From Brachypodius melanocephalos (Eukaryota; Chordata; Aves; Passeriformes; Pycnonotidae), in NCBI GenBank assembly GCA_013398615.1, contig VZSR01001479.1, forward strand, positions 18,613,122 through 18,677,121: a stretch of 64,000 nt of DNA, written 5' to 3'. Made by a program: the position numbers and the translations under genes. Under the pieces are notes generated by a model. That model was not told where the DNA came from. It did not search any database and saw nothing but the letters and a program-made list of their open reading frames with translations. Positions 45,987 through 60,500 of this stretch are shown piece by piece (within the stretch, counting starts at the first letter, position 1; each line of letters opens with the position of its first letter).

Positions 45987-47659
45987 ATTAGTATTTCTCC
46001 TCTCCTCCATAAACACAGAACAGGGGAAGGGAAAAAAATGCTGAAATCTTAACTCACATTACAGCAATAAAAAAAAAAGTCTCAGTGTATGCAATTACTT
46101 GCAGCTCTGTACAGGCAAAGACTCGCATGGGAGAGGGGACTGAAGGTCCATTAGTAATCACAAACCCCAATCTCCTGTAATTACCATCCAACCTTTAAAC
46201 AAAAAGTCTTCACAATTTGCCAACCATGACCGTAATTCTATTGTCCTTGCTCCTGGGTCCCTTGGCTCACAGTTGCAAGACCACTCATGCAGAACGCCAG
46301 GTTATAATTGTGATAGCTGGTGGAGACAAAGAGAAAGTCCACCAGGGAAAGATAAATATTGTTCTATAAAGATCACCAACCAAATCTACTCAAATTCCAG
46401 AAGATAAGAATTGTTAATAATTTCCTGCTCAAAGTGGCCAGCCCTGGCCTCTCCTGCAACCTCTTGTTCCCATGAAGCTAACATTTTTGAATAATAATTT
46501 AAAAAAAAAAAATTACCCAAAACTAAAGCAGTTTTCCTCTGGGTAAAACTTCTGTCCCTAATTTAGCCAATGTTGGCTTTAGGCCATCAGACTTTTTTCT
46601 TCTCCGATGGGTCTCACAGTGCATTCAGAGAAATGCAGCTATATCTGAAATGCTCACACATTTTATTTTAAGCAAAACACAGTTTCTATCCACCTCCAAA
46701 AGGCATAAGTATTCAGTAAGTAAAAGCTACCCATTCATTTTACTAGAGTGAAAACTTTTTCCGATGTCCCTGAAGAACAAAACAACAATAAATGAATTTT
46801 GAAGTAAATTCTGTTTTTTAAGGGCTGATGAAACACTTTGACTGCAAATATGCAGAATCACTCTCTGGAAATATTATCTACCAGTGGACTCCAGCACTTT
46901 CAGACTCTCTCTCAAACTCCAATAGCTGGAATTTTATAACTCTGGTGTTATTTTCAAGTGTTTCCAAGACCCTTTTGGTTTGGTAATATATTCTCTATAT
47001 TCTCTTCAGTTAGAGAAAATAATTTGCAAGGGCTGCTTTCTGGCTCTTCCGGTTCAGCAGAGCAGCTGGAGAAGTGATTTTCCTCCTAAGAAGACCAGTA
47101 AACTCTCTGCATCCCAGAGCAGGGAAAACAGGACTAATCATTATTAGGACAACATTGTGTCATGGTCTGCAAATATCTGTAGCTGTGACCACTCCTTGTG
47201 TCACAGCTGAGCTGCCTGTGCTGGCTTTGTGCTTCTTACTCTCAAAACTCCCACCCAGGGCATTTCCCTCTGTGCTATTCCCACAGGAGCCATCCAGCTA
47301 TGAGAGACAAAAGTGGTTCTGCTCACCAGAAATGTGGCATTTTCTTATTGCCGTGCACCAGGGAGAAATGGGGACCAGATCCAAGGGAGGGCTTGCGCGG
47401 TGGGCATTGGAGGTCAGTAAGTTATCGCTTTATTTGTAAACATGAGAAAACTTCATCTGGAGTCAATAAAAACACAGAGTCCCCATGGGGCCATTTTCCT
47501 GGGTCAAAAGCAATAAATTCAAAGAGCTCATCCTTACAGAGAAGGGAAATTGGCTAAGAACAGCGGCATAATAACATGTTACATTGTATATCTACAGGCT
47601 CTTTGATCACTGGATATTTACAAATATTAATGAATCATGCTTCTCAAGCACCTTTTTGG

Positions 47660-47780
47660 AAGGTATCATTAGACCATTTTCCAGATGGGGAAACCCACAG
47701 GAGAAAGAAGTGATCCTTCCATAGCCACACAGAGCGTCTGTGACACAGCCAAAAGCAGAAACCAGATATTCTTGCTTCCA
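47660..47780 (-). mobile_element. MIR-like (CORE-SINE) remnant
   Basis: The plus strand reads CATTTTCCAGATGGGGAAAC, then CATAGCCACACAGAGCGTC and AGCAGAAACCAGATATTC, in the order of reverse-complement MIR (TTTTACAGATGAGGAAAC; AGGTCACACAG). Diverged, assigned by eye. Confidence 0.45.
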
Positions 47781-48465
47781 GCCCTTTGTTTTTAATTATA
47801 GCAACATTCTTCCTCTCATATTTTATGCTGTATTTTATAACAAGTCATATATGAATACACCTATGTAGGGCATTTGTTGCTGGTTTATTTTCCACCAGTG
47901 ACACTGGTACTTTACTCCTTGCACTAAATGAATTTTAACTGACTCTATTACAGCAGAAAACTCAGTAATAAATATATACTGTGGTCACACAGAGGGCGTT
48001 CCTCACAAAAAATAGTAATTGCCTTTACAAGCAGCAACAGGAACAAATGCATCTTAAATTTCCAAGAAGGAAATTTTAAGAAAAGAAAAATAAAAATGCA
48101 CCTATGCATATGGGTGAACACCAAATAATGTGCTGTGCTGCCTTGGTCAAGTTCAGCAGCTCCAAAGCTGCAATATCTAAGGGACCAAATTTAAAGAGAT
48201 ATAATTCAGTATCTATTGGTTTGATGGAAGAGTGGGGGTAGAAAAGAAAGAAATTTAAAAATTGTCAAGTATTCTCAAGTATGTGAGAAAACAGCTATCT
48301 GTAGGGTCCTTTGTTCTGGGGGATCTGATAAAAAAAGCAGTCTTCTTTGGAGACACTCCACCTAGGATTGCTTTTTTGCTCCTATTGTGGCAAAACAGTA
48401 CAGTTGTCACTGAATGATCAAAGCCATAGTGGCTCTGTGTTCCTCTCGAACATTGAAGCATTTTC

Positions 48466-48484
48466 TTTTTTTTTTTTTTTTTTT
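48466..48484 (+). repeat. T19 homopolymer in a pyrimidine tract
   Basis: Nineteen T within a longer C/T stretch ending TTTTTAG. It looks like a 3' splice site but no exon after it is supported. Confidence 0.8.
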
Positions 48485-51400
48485 CTTTTCTTTTTAGACT
48501 TTTTTAAATCTCTTTGGTTTTTTTTCCCTCTAAAACGTTTAGACCCTTTGCATATAAAAGGTCTTGTTTTAAAGCCAGAGCACTATCATAGAGTTTAGGC
48601 TAATAGGACTATGTAACTTCATTTACATACAGGGCCAGTACTTATTAGCTCATTCCTGCAAACCATATAAAACATTCAGATCCTCCGGGCTCCTCCCTCT
48701 GAAATCTATAAATTCTTCCCACCAAATGCACAGATAAGGGCATGAGCCAGGCCTCTGCATCCATTCTGATCCTTACAGGCCTTGAAGTGGTGTGGAAATT
48801 TGATCACTTTATAATTTTCTTCCTGGATTTCTCTTCAGATCCACTTTTCTCTGCATTCACCCCTCATTTGAGTGTTTGTCCTTTCAAGAAAACATAGTAA
48901 TTGCTCTGGATTTTACCAGGGGACATTTTGCTTGTGGGATAAACCTGTCCAGATGTTGGTATTTACATCAGAGCTAGACGTCTAGACACGCTTTAACAGC
49001 CAGCAGAGAGAAACAGGCATTCTGGGACATGGGTAATCTCATTTTAAGGTAGATGTTGAAAAGCGCTCAGATGAACCATGTCCTGGAAGTGCCTATATCT
49101 CTCCATTGGCTATAAAGATTGCCTGGAGCAGAAGCTCAAACATAAACATCAAAAGTTAAGGGAGATGAAAGAGTATGATCCTCAAAGTGCCTAACAGAAA
49201 GGCACTTCAGTAGTCGCTGGGCTTTGGGTCTTTGTAATGCATGAAGTAATATCTATGTGTTTTCCATGATGTGATCAAACAGCAACAGCAAAGAAGGAAG
49301 AGTATTTTCTATGAAGGAATCATGACCCTTTACTCCTTTTTTGAGGTATTTGGTCACATGCCTGAAAGCAGCTGGGCTTAAGCCTCAGCCTCAAACCCAG
49401 CAACTTCAGTTTGAATATTTCTGCTGCCATCAGTGGAACCAAATTGCCTTGTCTCAGCAAGAGGAAGAACGACTTTATAGCAAACTTCATTCAAAGGAAG
49501 AGCTGCTTGTCTGGCATCATGCCAGCTCATATGTTCCTGAAGTAATGTGAGGCAAAGTACTTCATTGTCTCTAAATTTTTACCAAAAAGGTGTAGCAAGT
49601 CAGTTGCCTTCATTAGCACAGCATGCATCTTATCACCAGTGAGACCTCATTTTGTCCGTCTCTTGAGAGGAGGCCACACTCAGATTCCCCCAAGAGTAAA
49701 CACTGCATTACTACCTGCATTGATGATGCAGACCAGAAACCCCAGATAGCAGGCTTTTAATCAATCTTGTAATCACAAAATACTCTCATATTTTGACACC
49801 AGAGTAATTGTAATGCCAATATTATGATAGGTGGTAGAATGAAGCTCAAAAGCCTTGACATCCTCCTCTCCAAATCACCATTTCTTCATGTTTTTCATAC
49901 AAGAAAATAGACAAGCACTGGTGCATATTCCTGTTTTTTCCTTTCTTTATTAGCAAGTCTGACTGTCACTTTATCCATTTTCTTTTCTAAATTTAGCTAC
50001 ATTCACGCAATGCCAGCATTTCAACAAGACTATTAAAGACACCAATATAATTTCATAACTGCAAAGCCTGGTTTGTTGGAGGGAGTCTTGTTGCCCAGAA
50101 GCCAATCTTCCAAAAATGCCTGAGCAAAGAGGAAGGTTTTTTTGACTTTCGTGCTTCAAACAACCTTCCTAATAATGTGGAAGTGTCAGGGAGATTTCGC
50201 ACCCTGAATGATCTGCTCTGCAAGTATTCAACACTGCTTTAATTTAATTTGTGTCAAAGGCCTAGTGGAGTTCAAAAAGCTATCCACACTTCAAGTTCTT
50301 CTGCCTTTCAGACAGTCTACTGCTAAGGAGTAATGTCCCTGCACTCTCTGTGTTACGAACTAGGATTGTTTTTCTCAGTTTTGTTTTTCTTGTTCTCTAG
50401 GAACACTTATTGGCAGAAAGTGTCTTTGTTTCTTAGAAGTTCATCAGCTCTCGCCATCTGTTTCTCCTATGATGTCACTGCTGTCACTTTTGCCTCATCG
50501 CTATTTCCACGGCAATCAGTCAGAATTGGATGCCTCAAATGTCTGACCTCCACTAGGAATTAAAAACCAGAGCAGAAAGGATATGAAGAAAAAAGAAAAA
50601 GAATCAAAACCAAGGAAAAACAACTGCACAAAATCTCTGATTGTGCCTAGATGTGATTTTTCTGCTAAATTCCTGAATTACGGCATTGTATTTTAAGAAT
50701 GTTTTAAACTTCACCTCCAAAGAAAACCTGTTTGAATTTATAGACTTTAAGAGGTAGATATTTAACAATGTTTTCATAGCATTTTAAAAGGAGTAACTTC
50801 TTTTCATTTTCATACTCAGACTCCTATAACCTGAACATCAAGACATGATGTGAGAACCATTGGCACTTCCGACATCATAAGAAAGAAAAAAACTTTTAAG
50901 TAGAAGGACTATTTTATTTTTCTTAATATTGACACCTAATAGAAATAGGAAAAGAATAGTTTCTTTGTTAACAACCACTCTGTAAATTTAGAGAGGAGAC
51001 ATCTGTAGGTTCTGAAACATATATCAAAATCAAGGAAAATGCCCATGCAAAAACTTTGTTGTTTCTTTCTGACAAAATCTGTCCTGATTACACAATGTCA
51101 ACAAACAAACAAGGCCATAAACCCAGTTGTATTTTCACTTGGCAGGGCACCTGTAGCATGCGCTTGCTCTTACATAAAACAGAGCTTTTTTGCCAGTTTT
51201 ATTGCTCTCTCCAATATCAAGATGCCCACAACATTCCAGCCAGGAGCTCTCCACTGCTTCTGGGGTTGTAACCATGCCAGAAATACCACTGCAAAAAGGA
51301 AGACTTCCTTTCCATATACCAGAAATAATATTTTCCACAGATCCCCAGCTTGCACAGGTTAGTGTGACCACAGGCTTCTTCCTTAGCCCCCTGTAGTGTC

Positions 51401-54400
51401 TATCATGATGAAAGCTTTTGAAAAGGCTTTGTACACTAAACTTCCTGGAGGCGACGGGAGGGCTCAGTGTGGCGTTCTGCAATCTGAGCATCCATCTAAG
51501 TGCCCGTGCTCCTCACGGAGTCCCAGCGCTGCGTATGCTGCATATCTGTGCTAGCAATTACTGCAAAGGGGTGCAGCTGAGCCTGAGCTCAACACAGCTG
51601 AAGCTCAAGCACTGCCAAGAACAGAGTGTGTTCGGCGCTGTTTTGAGAAGTATGGCTTGCCTTCGTATGCAGGAGCTCTCCTTGTTCTCATTACCTCTCT
51701 TGAGTGCCAGAGTCCTTGAGGTAAGCAAGAGACCCTTCTCCTCCCTTGCTCACAGGGAAAACTGCTTGCCTCAGTTTGGAACGTCTTTTAGCTAGAAATT
51801 ATCCCCTCTAGGTGTCTGTCTGCGACCTGGTACGTCGCAGAACATATATCCCTATATGTCTATCCAATGATCTCTAGAAGGAATGTTCCTTTTTCGCTTG
51901 TGGAGACATCTCTCACTACACCCCCAGTTTCATCTTCAGGTTGTTTAATTTGTCTTTGATTTTATCCTTTCACCATCCCAGAAGGAGATTCCTGTTCTCT
52001 ACATCTCATATTTGGAGATGGAGATGAATGAGTACAAAGCTTTTCTTATGGATGATGTGTCTCTCTCGTTAGTAGCATGGCTATCTTGGTGCATCAGTAC
52101 AAAGAGGCTATTCTGAATGGGTGGTTTATCTTTTTTAAGTGAAGGAGAGAGGCTGTGGTGGAACAATTTTTGTGCTTGGTGGTTGGCTAGTGTAAGCCAA
52201 GCAGAGACAAAAGAGGATGCATTGTCACTGCACAGTCATCATAACCCCTCCAGGTGGCCCTTCCCAGAAGTTCCGTGTTCCTGTTGTACAGTTTCAAGCA
52301 AGATGCCCATCAGTGCCGCATCTTCCTCAAACATTACCTGAGCATAACTTATCCTTTTCAGTAGTTATGAATGAACACATAAGTTCTGAAGGCTGAATCA
52401 AAGAAGGCCTCAGTAATCTCCAGCTGCATCATCTGTTTCCACATATGCATAATCAGACTTTCCTCCTTCTCCATTTCACTCTGTCCCTCATCCTCGGTTT
52501 CAGCCACCCCTGCCCCCATCAGTTACTCTACATATCTCAATTTACCCTGGAAGACTCTCCAGCCATCTCACACCATTCATCCTTACATTCCTCAGCCCTA
52601 CCAGACTTTAAAGTTTAGGGCACAGATTTTTCCTCATGCGTGCGAACAGCAGTGGGTGGAGTGGCTGCTGAAATCTTACTGGATGTGCAATATGGGCAGT
52701 GTGGTCTGTATGCACTTAAAAACAAAATCTTGAGGGAAATTCTGGAGCCAAGCTAAAATGTCAGGATTTTGCTCAAAAGGCCAATAGATCTGCAGTTGAA
52801 AAAATGAATCACTGGCACCAAACAAGATAAGGAGGGGATGAGGAAAGTTAGGCTGTTTGCCTAGAAGCCCTTCATACTAATCCTGGCCTCTGACTTTGTG
52901 ACCTGACAGAGGGGCTGTTAATTTGCTTCTAGATGAAGAGGCCGCTTCAGGAGGAGAAGTGAGGAAGAGAGCATTTCAGTTTTTTACTTCAACTAGCCTG
53001 GCAATGGCCATTTCACTCTCAACTTCACTGACCCAAGTCTGTCTCATCAAAAGAAACCAGAGTTCAATGTCTATTCTGGGAAATACAGATGGGAGTGAAG
53101 TGAAGGAGGGGGGAGATCTGTTTCCATGGTTTCAAGCTCTTTCTTTCTCGATGTTGCTTCCCTCCTGTTACACAGATAATTTCTCCAGTTTCGAGGCTCA
53201 GGCACAGCTCTGCCTCCTGCAGCAAGGGAGGGTCTTTCACACCTTGGGCAAGTTGTTCACTGAGGGACATGGCAGGGAAGCCAGTGGTCCGCTCCTGCTC
53301 ATGTCAGGGCAGGCTCAACCCTGTGTTGGACCCCAACTTCCACTGAGTTATCAGGTTGCTGTGTCCCACTGCAACTTCCTCCTTCTCTTCAAGCTGACCA
53401 TCACACAACTGAAATCTAGTTGGATTTCTCCCTTAGCTGCTCTGAACCACAGGGACACCTCTAGGATAAGCTCTAACCCTCCTCTGTCTTTCTTTCCCCA
53501 GGACAGGAAGCTTATTAAGTCCCGCTATTTCCCTCTCTTAGCCTTGCTGAAAGGATGTCCCGGGAACCCCATTTCTTCTAGGACATTTTTTTACTCCCTT
53601 AAAGGATGCATCCAAGTAGCTGGTGGCATGTAGGATGTCCTTCTGGCAGGGGCTGAGGTCAACCCACTCCAGTGCTCTCCCTCCCTGCTGGCCTGCAGCA
53701 AAACCTCCTGAGACTTTCCCCCTTGGCACCCTCATTCTTCCCCCACCTCAAACCCCTTTTCCAGAAGATCCTCCCCAAAGACCAGAGGCAGATACTCTTC
53801 CTGGAGGCTCTGTAAAGGAAAAGAAACAGCTCAGAGAGATCTCTTGCATTGCCCTGAGCTGGGGATGAATTTTCCTGGAAGCACCTGCAGCCTTCTTTTT
53901 CTAGGAAGAAATGAGTGGAGAGAAGCCTAGAGTTGGGCTCATGGCTACAAGTTCAAACGCAAGAAAAGTGAAAAAGGGATTAAAAAGATAGCTACCTTAT
54001 AATTAAAATATGAAAATCATTAAGCTTATCTTCTTCTTAGGAAATAGGGAAAAAGTGAAGTGTCAGTGTTAGGGGCCTGCAGTTGAACAAGCTTTGTTTG
54101 TAGGATAAATGGCTTTTATTCCTGGTGAGAGACCTAAGCTGTGTTTACAAATAATGATGACGGTCCAGCCCTAAATGTGTTCCAAAAATGCAGCATCCCT
54201 TCTCCTGGATTGCCTCAGCACTGCATCCCCCGAGGCAGGGAGCAGCAATAAATCAAGAGTAGCAATCCAAAACATGACACAACTTTTAAGCAATATTTTC
54301 TTGTGCCTTGTGGTATTGTGGAGGGCTTGCTGTCTCCACATCCCCCTAGCAATTGCTCTGGCAACAAAAATATTATTGTCTACACTGTCATGGACAATAA

Positions 54401-56459
54401 AGACCCCTCAGGCTCATTGTTTTAGCGTCGGGATTTAACCCAAGTGTCCTTACCACGCCTCTGCCTCTAAAGGCTCTGATCCAGTGACTTGGCCGTGAGG
54501 TGGTGAGTCACTCCCTTCCATCTGCTGCTTGGGTCAGCCCTGCAGGTGGGACAGAGGTGATGCGAGGGCCTCGTCTGGACTGCGAGACAATGGCAAGTTA
54601 CACCCCTGTGGAGAGCAGTGCTTCAGAGCCCTTTGGATTAGAGTATTTGTGAGGTGGCCAGTGTGTCTCCATCACGCTCTTGCCCAACCCGCGGTTCTGC
54701 TCCTATGGACTCCATCTCACAACCATGAGTTCCCAGGTTCTGTGTCTTCTGAACCCTAGAGGGTACTAGAGAGCAATATTCAGCTTCCTGAGGAGCAGGA
54801 CACTTGCCTGAGGTCCCCGAGGTGTCTTCTGTGGAACTAGGAAGCAGCCCTATGTACCTTGGAGGAACCTTGGAGGCGCCAGGGCCTGCGCATCCCTCTC
54901 ATTCACCTAAGCTCTCTGAAGAATCCAAGCAGGAACCGGTCAGTGTAGGGAACATGCAAAACCTGGCAAAGGATGTATTTCCCTCTGGAGTTTCAAGACA
55001 GGCATGTCTGGGCCCCAGTGAGGATAAAAGGATGCTAATGCGTCCACCTATCAGCACCATCTAACCAGGGGTCCCTTTGTTACTGACTCCCCTGCTTTAC
55101 CAGACACGTTTCTCAGATATTGCGGTGATGGGGACCAAAGGAGGGAAGACATGAGCAGACCAGGCAATCTGTACCACATTGTTGCAGCCCTCCGAGCAGT
55201 GACTGTACGTATTCCAGCATGCAGAGTGAGCATATACTCTGCCCTGCCTGGAATCTTAATGCAGAATGGGATCATCCTGAGCCCATCCCATCTAGGGACT
55301 CACCCAAGTTTTAAATGTTCTGTGAGTTCAGACACAAGAGAAACATTTCTGCCCTTTCTGCTTTGCCCCACTATGACAGCTGAAGAACAGCAGAGACTGA
55401 GTGGGAAGTAAGTCAAGCAGATCCCACCAAATTATGTTTTTGAGCATAATGACCAGTCTTGGTGACTTGTTTGTCCTTCCTGGACTGTGCAGAGTCCTGA
55501 CATCAATAAAGCCCTTTTGCTTCTGGAGGCAGAAGCAACTCTGATTCCTGACAAGCCAGGGTGACAGATGTTAGCAGTGCTGCAGAGCATGCTGGCCATT
55601 TGCCAGCTTCTCGAGGTTGGCATGTTAATTACACCTGAACCTAGAGAAGATTTGAATCAAATCTAACCGCTCTCAGTTATAACTTTCTACTCGGGCAGCA
55701 AAAGCATGCAGAGTTTCACAAAGCATGGGTTAAAACAAAAATATGCTTTTGGAGCAGCAGGAAAAAACCTAAACAACTTTCTAAAGAACCAATGAGTCCT
55801 TTGCAAAACTTCACTCCCATCTTAGAACGCTAACAAAGGGCTCAGCTTCAAGGTAGAAATGGATCTGTTGCTGAGCTGCTCTAAACAGTTCAGCAAAGTG
55901 ATCTTGATGTTCCCAGTGCCATTCAGCAGAACTACTGCTGTCACCTTGGTATTGCTGAGACTTTGAAAGAAAAATGAGACATTACTATGCAGAAGTAATT
56001 TTTTAAAAAGTCACAATGGCTTTTTTTGTCATCTTGCAAGCAAGAAAAGAAATACCTCATCCTTTGGCCCTGAAATTTGAAAATGCAATATAAAGTAAAA
56101 TTTCAATGCTTATAAAAAGCCAGATCAAAATATGTTATCTTCAGGTATTTTGTTCTTCCATCATTACAAAACAACAAATTCTACCAAAAATCTATGAAGC
56201 TCCTGGCAATCAATGACTGTGCTATTAGCCTACAACAGGTAGAATACTTCCATGATCAGCTCTCTGCTATCTGACAGACTTCATTGTGTGAGCAACCATT
56301 GAGGATTTACTGTTTCTCACATCTATCTCCTAAAGGTTTGTGGTCACCAGGATGAAGTATTTCTGCACCTGCACAGCTCAAGGGAGAACGTGCTACAAGT
56401 GGTCTAAACTCCAATAAGCTCCCCAAGTCATGCTTCATACAGCCATCCCCACCCATATT

Positions 56460-56930
56460 ACAGAATCACCAATAATTTAATCATTAAGGCAGAAGGATAC
56501 CCTCAAGGTCATCTGGTCCAACCATCAATCCATGCCATTATCACCCCTAAACCATATCCCCAAGCACAACGTCCAGACACCTCTTGAACACTTCCAGGGA
56601 TGCTGACTACACCACCTCCCTGGGCAACCTATTTCAATGCTTAACTGCTCTTTTAGTGGATTTTTTTCCTAATATCTAATCTAAATCTCTCCTGGCACAT
56701 CATAAGGGCCTTTCCTTTCATTCTTTCACTGGAGACATAGTAGAGGAGATCAACCTCCACCTCACTGCAGCCTTCTTTCAGGTAGTTGTAGCAAACAATG
56801 AGGTCCTCCCAAGTCTCCTTTTCTCCAGACAAAACAACCCCAGTTCTCTCAACCATTCCTCACAGGGCGTGTTTTCTAGACCCTTCAGCAGCTTCATTGT
56901 CTTTCTCGGGACATGCTAAAGCACAGAGCA
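56460..56930 (-). mobile_element. CR1 LINE 3' fragment, 5'-truncated
   Basis: On the plus strand the order is CAGAATCACCAATAATTTAA, AAGGTCATCTGGTCCAACC, CACTTCCAGGGATGCTGAC, CACCTCCCTGGGCAACCT, TTTTTTCCTAATATCTAATC, CTTTCAGGTAGTTGTAG, CTTTTCTCCAGACAAAAC, CCCTTCAGCAGCTTCATTG. This is the reverse complement of the avian CR1 3' region, so the element lies on the minus strand with its 3' end near 56460. Only about 470 nt remain, with no reverse-transcriptase frame. CR1 is the dominant bird retrotransposon. Confidence 0.9.
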
Positions 56931-57414
56931 CCTACAAGTCAGCACACACGTGGTCACACACAGTCACTGAAACCACACCACGGTGACAAAAGCCAAGTGG
57001 ACCAGTGGTTCTAAGTGCAGGCTTAGGCCCAGACATAAATTTAGGGAACACACTCCTTGTGAAACCATGGGAAAGACAGCAGCTACTCTGATAGCACCAA
57101 TCAAAGCTCAGGTTTCCAACAAGCTTTTAAAATTACCAGCCCTCCTGCACTAGCACTGAGATGAAGGCAGAATTAGAAGATATTTATCGCACTTCAGGTT
57201 CTGTTATCACTCCATTAAAAAAAAAATGTTTTGGACATGAACACAGTCAGTTATTTGGCTTTTGCTGTGCATACACAGGGAAACTTCCTAGTAACTTCTT
57301 GCACTGTCATCAAATACCAGGAATTTGTTCCTTTCCCCTGAACTAGGCTCAGGCTTGAATTCTCAATTCATAGACTTTGAACTTGATTCAGGGTAACATT
57401 TTTTTAGCTGAGGT

Positions 57415-57545
57415 TCACAGCCCCTTAAGGCCATAGAGGGCCAGCCAGAACATCTCATCTAACCTCATGGCTGCCTCCAGGCCACAGACTTCAGCAGTTC
57501 AAGAGCTATACAGCAGTTCCAGGAAGATCTCCAAGATTTGGGGCG
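57415..57545 (-). mobile_element. Old CR1-like remnant
   Basis: Holds AACATCTCATCTAACCTCATG, close to the GATCATCTAGTCTGACCTCCTG of ancient amniote CR1 tails, followed by CAGGCCACAGACTTCA (CAGGCCATAGAACTTCA type). Diverged; same orientation as the 56460 element. Confidence 0.45.
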
Positions 57546-60500
57546 CTTTTTAATTTTTTTTTTTTTTCTGGTAAAGAGAAGGTAAGATATTTATTAGGTG
57601 GGGTTTTTTTCCTAATGCAGCTTTAAAAGAAGCCACACAAAGACAGAACTATGGTAAAATCTTCATCACTCCAGTCCTTACACCCTGTCTGGGCAAGGAC
57701 AGGCCAGACCATTCCAGTTGCTCTTCTGGGTCTCAGTACAGAGCTTGGGATGAGGCATCTCAAGCCAGTGATTCTGCCATTTCTGGAACACTTCCTCCTG
57801 CCCCTACTCTGCCTCAAGCCTCTACTGTTTCCATCCCATCCTTGTGGGGACTGGTGAACCCACAAGCAAAAACGACACCTGAAAAAACATTTCTGAATGT
57901 CAGTTATCCAGTCCTAATAAAAAAGGCTGAAATTTTCCATGTAATTGCAACCAAGAGGCTCTGTTGTAAAAAGTGAGCTCATTCATAAAGTGAAACAAAG
58001 GGGGAAGCTGTCTACAAAGAACAATTCACAGAGCACATCTCCATCAGCTTTGGCCCTTTCCACAGACCTTGGCTTTGGTACCCATTTACACAGGGTGTTC
58101 CCAGGAAACCTATAGAGGAGAACGGAGAGAGGTGAGATGATCTTCTCTGCTCACATGAAGGCATGAGGCAGAAACTACATGAGGATTTATGATGCACTTT
58201 TTTTCTTGCTTTCACCATCTTCAGAGATGTCTAGCTAGTATGAATACTCATGGTCAAATTCCTGTGGGAAATATTCTTGCTGAGTCAAGCTGGCGGAAAA
58301 ACAGAAATTGTGCTTTGTGGGAAATTCCAGGACCTCTGTTTTCTCTCTAAATTAATCAGAAAAGTCAGAAATCAAATTTTTCTGCAAAATGTAATTTCCA
58401 GAATATTTGGAAGAAAAAATAGGCCAGCCTGAGTTTTACAAGCCACAGCTCTGTGAGATGTGTGCCAACTATAAAAATTTTTGGACATTTCTGTCTGCAA
58501 TTCCAAAAGCCACATCACACTGCAGTAAGCAAGTGCAGCCACAGAGACAGTGCTCCTCACAGCATCAGATTGCCCTGCAGAAAACACATTGTCTGTGTAG
58601 GCAGTGTCTACAACCTTCCCCTAGCAGACACACCAGGCTGGGAGGAGATCCATTTCCTTGCAGGGTCATTTATTGGGCTCTCTTCTGATATCTGTGCAAG
58701 GTGAAAGTGTGTTTACTGTTTACATTGTGAGTACTTTCTCCTTCCACTGTCATTACCTCTCCCACACACTGTGTGTGTTCCAGTGACGTGGAAAGGAAGC
58801 TACAGCTGACAAAGGAAAGGGACAGGATCTTAAGATCTCCCCAGAGCCTTGAAGCAAAGTCTATTACAAGGAACTATTTGTGCTTCTTCCAGTGTAGAGT
58901 GCAGGCACACCCACATGGCAGCTCCCGAAGCCTGAATTGTGCGATCCTGTGCAGCACCAGTGAGGCTTGGAGCAGGTGGGCTTGTATAGCACACATTGGA
59001 CTGAGTTCATGAGGCTGACTGAGGAGGACTTCAACCCTACATGCTTTTTCTGCATCGAAAAAAGGGAATAGTGGTCAGCAGCAGATGGCTTCATGAAGTG
59101 GTGCTCAAAGGATAGACCCTTTCTAGCGCAGTAGTACATGGAACCACAGCCTCCAAAGCCAGGGTGTAACATGGGTGGGAAGAGAGACAGAAATAGACCA
59201 AGATCTGATGCTGCTCGCGTGTGCCAAAGCTGCACAGACTTTCTCTAAATCAAGCCAGAATCAAGCAGAGATTCCATTAAATAAGGCAGTCCCAGGACAA
59301 GGTCTCTCAAAGTGCTCCAATGTTGTCAGGGACAAAAGACAGTTTAACAGATGTAAGATGAAAGAATTGTTCTGTTATATCCAACAAGCACCTCCTGCTT
59401 CCAGAGTGCTCTGTGGCATATTTGTAACAGCAGCATGCTGGGGAGATTGCAAATGCAGGCGTTAAAAGTTACACTATGAGGTGCAGAAGGACTTTATCTA
59501 GTTTAGGCAGTGAATTTACTGAGGACTGACTGGAACACAAAGGAAGTGGTGTGTGTGGACTCTTCACTGGCAGGCAGAAACAAATAGCGTAACAAATCAC
59601 TGCAAACTACTAATGGGAATTAGTAGACAGAAGGGCTGCAAGGCATAGACATGGAGCACGCGAAAAACAAGAAGCAGAGCCTAGGAAACCAAGTAACTGG
59701 ATTATTTCTTCCTGAGCTGGAGTATGAAGTTGCCATCTTGTAAAGGTGCTGTATCATTCATCATTCATCATTCATCACTCATCTTCAGCAGCTGTAACAG
59801 GAAAGAGTACAACAACAAGAAGAGATTTCTAATTGCAGATACTCCTGGCAGGGTGCTGTAGGGTCACAAACACAAGCCCTGATTCTACTATGTTTCTCAC
59901 AGGTGCCATCCCCTCCTCCACCTCCAGATGTGGTTAGGTTAACTCAGCTGTGCACTCATAAACTGCTCTTTACAAGACCAGAGCCAGAGTTTTACCAGCA
60001 AATTCAGTTTTGGAAAGTGACTTTTAGCGAGGCTTAAAAGATGTGGAAGAGAAGAGGTGTGAAACTTCCAAAAAGCTTCATCATTCTCACTAATTCCCTC
60101 AGACAGCAGAATCAAAGGCCAAGTGACCTGATCACATCTCTCCTCCTTCCTTCTTCACAGACCAGGAAACAGCAACAGCAGCACGCCAGAGTGGTAAGAG
60201 TGACCTGTGGTTGCAGTTACAAGGAGTAGTGAATTCCCAGGAAGCTTTCACAGAGCCATTGCTAAGAGGTTTTTAGGGACACTATCCTACCAAAACTGAG
60301 GTAGTATAAAAAGAATAAAAGGAGGAATATACTAGAGTGACAGTCATGTGGTAAAAAAGGGCTAACAACAGCCTAATCTGTCATTTTAGCTCCCTTTGAA
60401 TACATGTGGAGTACTTCAGGCCTAGGTGAGATGTCAATGGACTCCAGCATGGTGTTATTTTCTTTGCATAGAAGAGAATGCCCACAAACAAACTGTCATA

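Larger units (their letters stand above)
44431..56459. other. Upstream flank, middle part, no supported gene
   Basis: AT-leaning intergenic sequence with small repeats listed separately (45678-45762, 45938-45986, 47660-47780, 48466-48484). The longest open frame (52923-53633) lacks any recognised domain. Confidence 0.65.

Noticed and set aside
48461..48500. Pyrimidine tract ending TTTTTAG that looks like a 3' splice site
   Set aside because: No open exon with a donor or homology follows; best explained as a T homopolymer.
52923..53633. 236-codon plus-strand open frame
   Set aside because: Non-ATG start and no family resemblance; composition is like the flanks.
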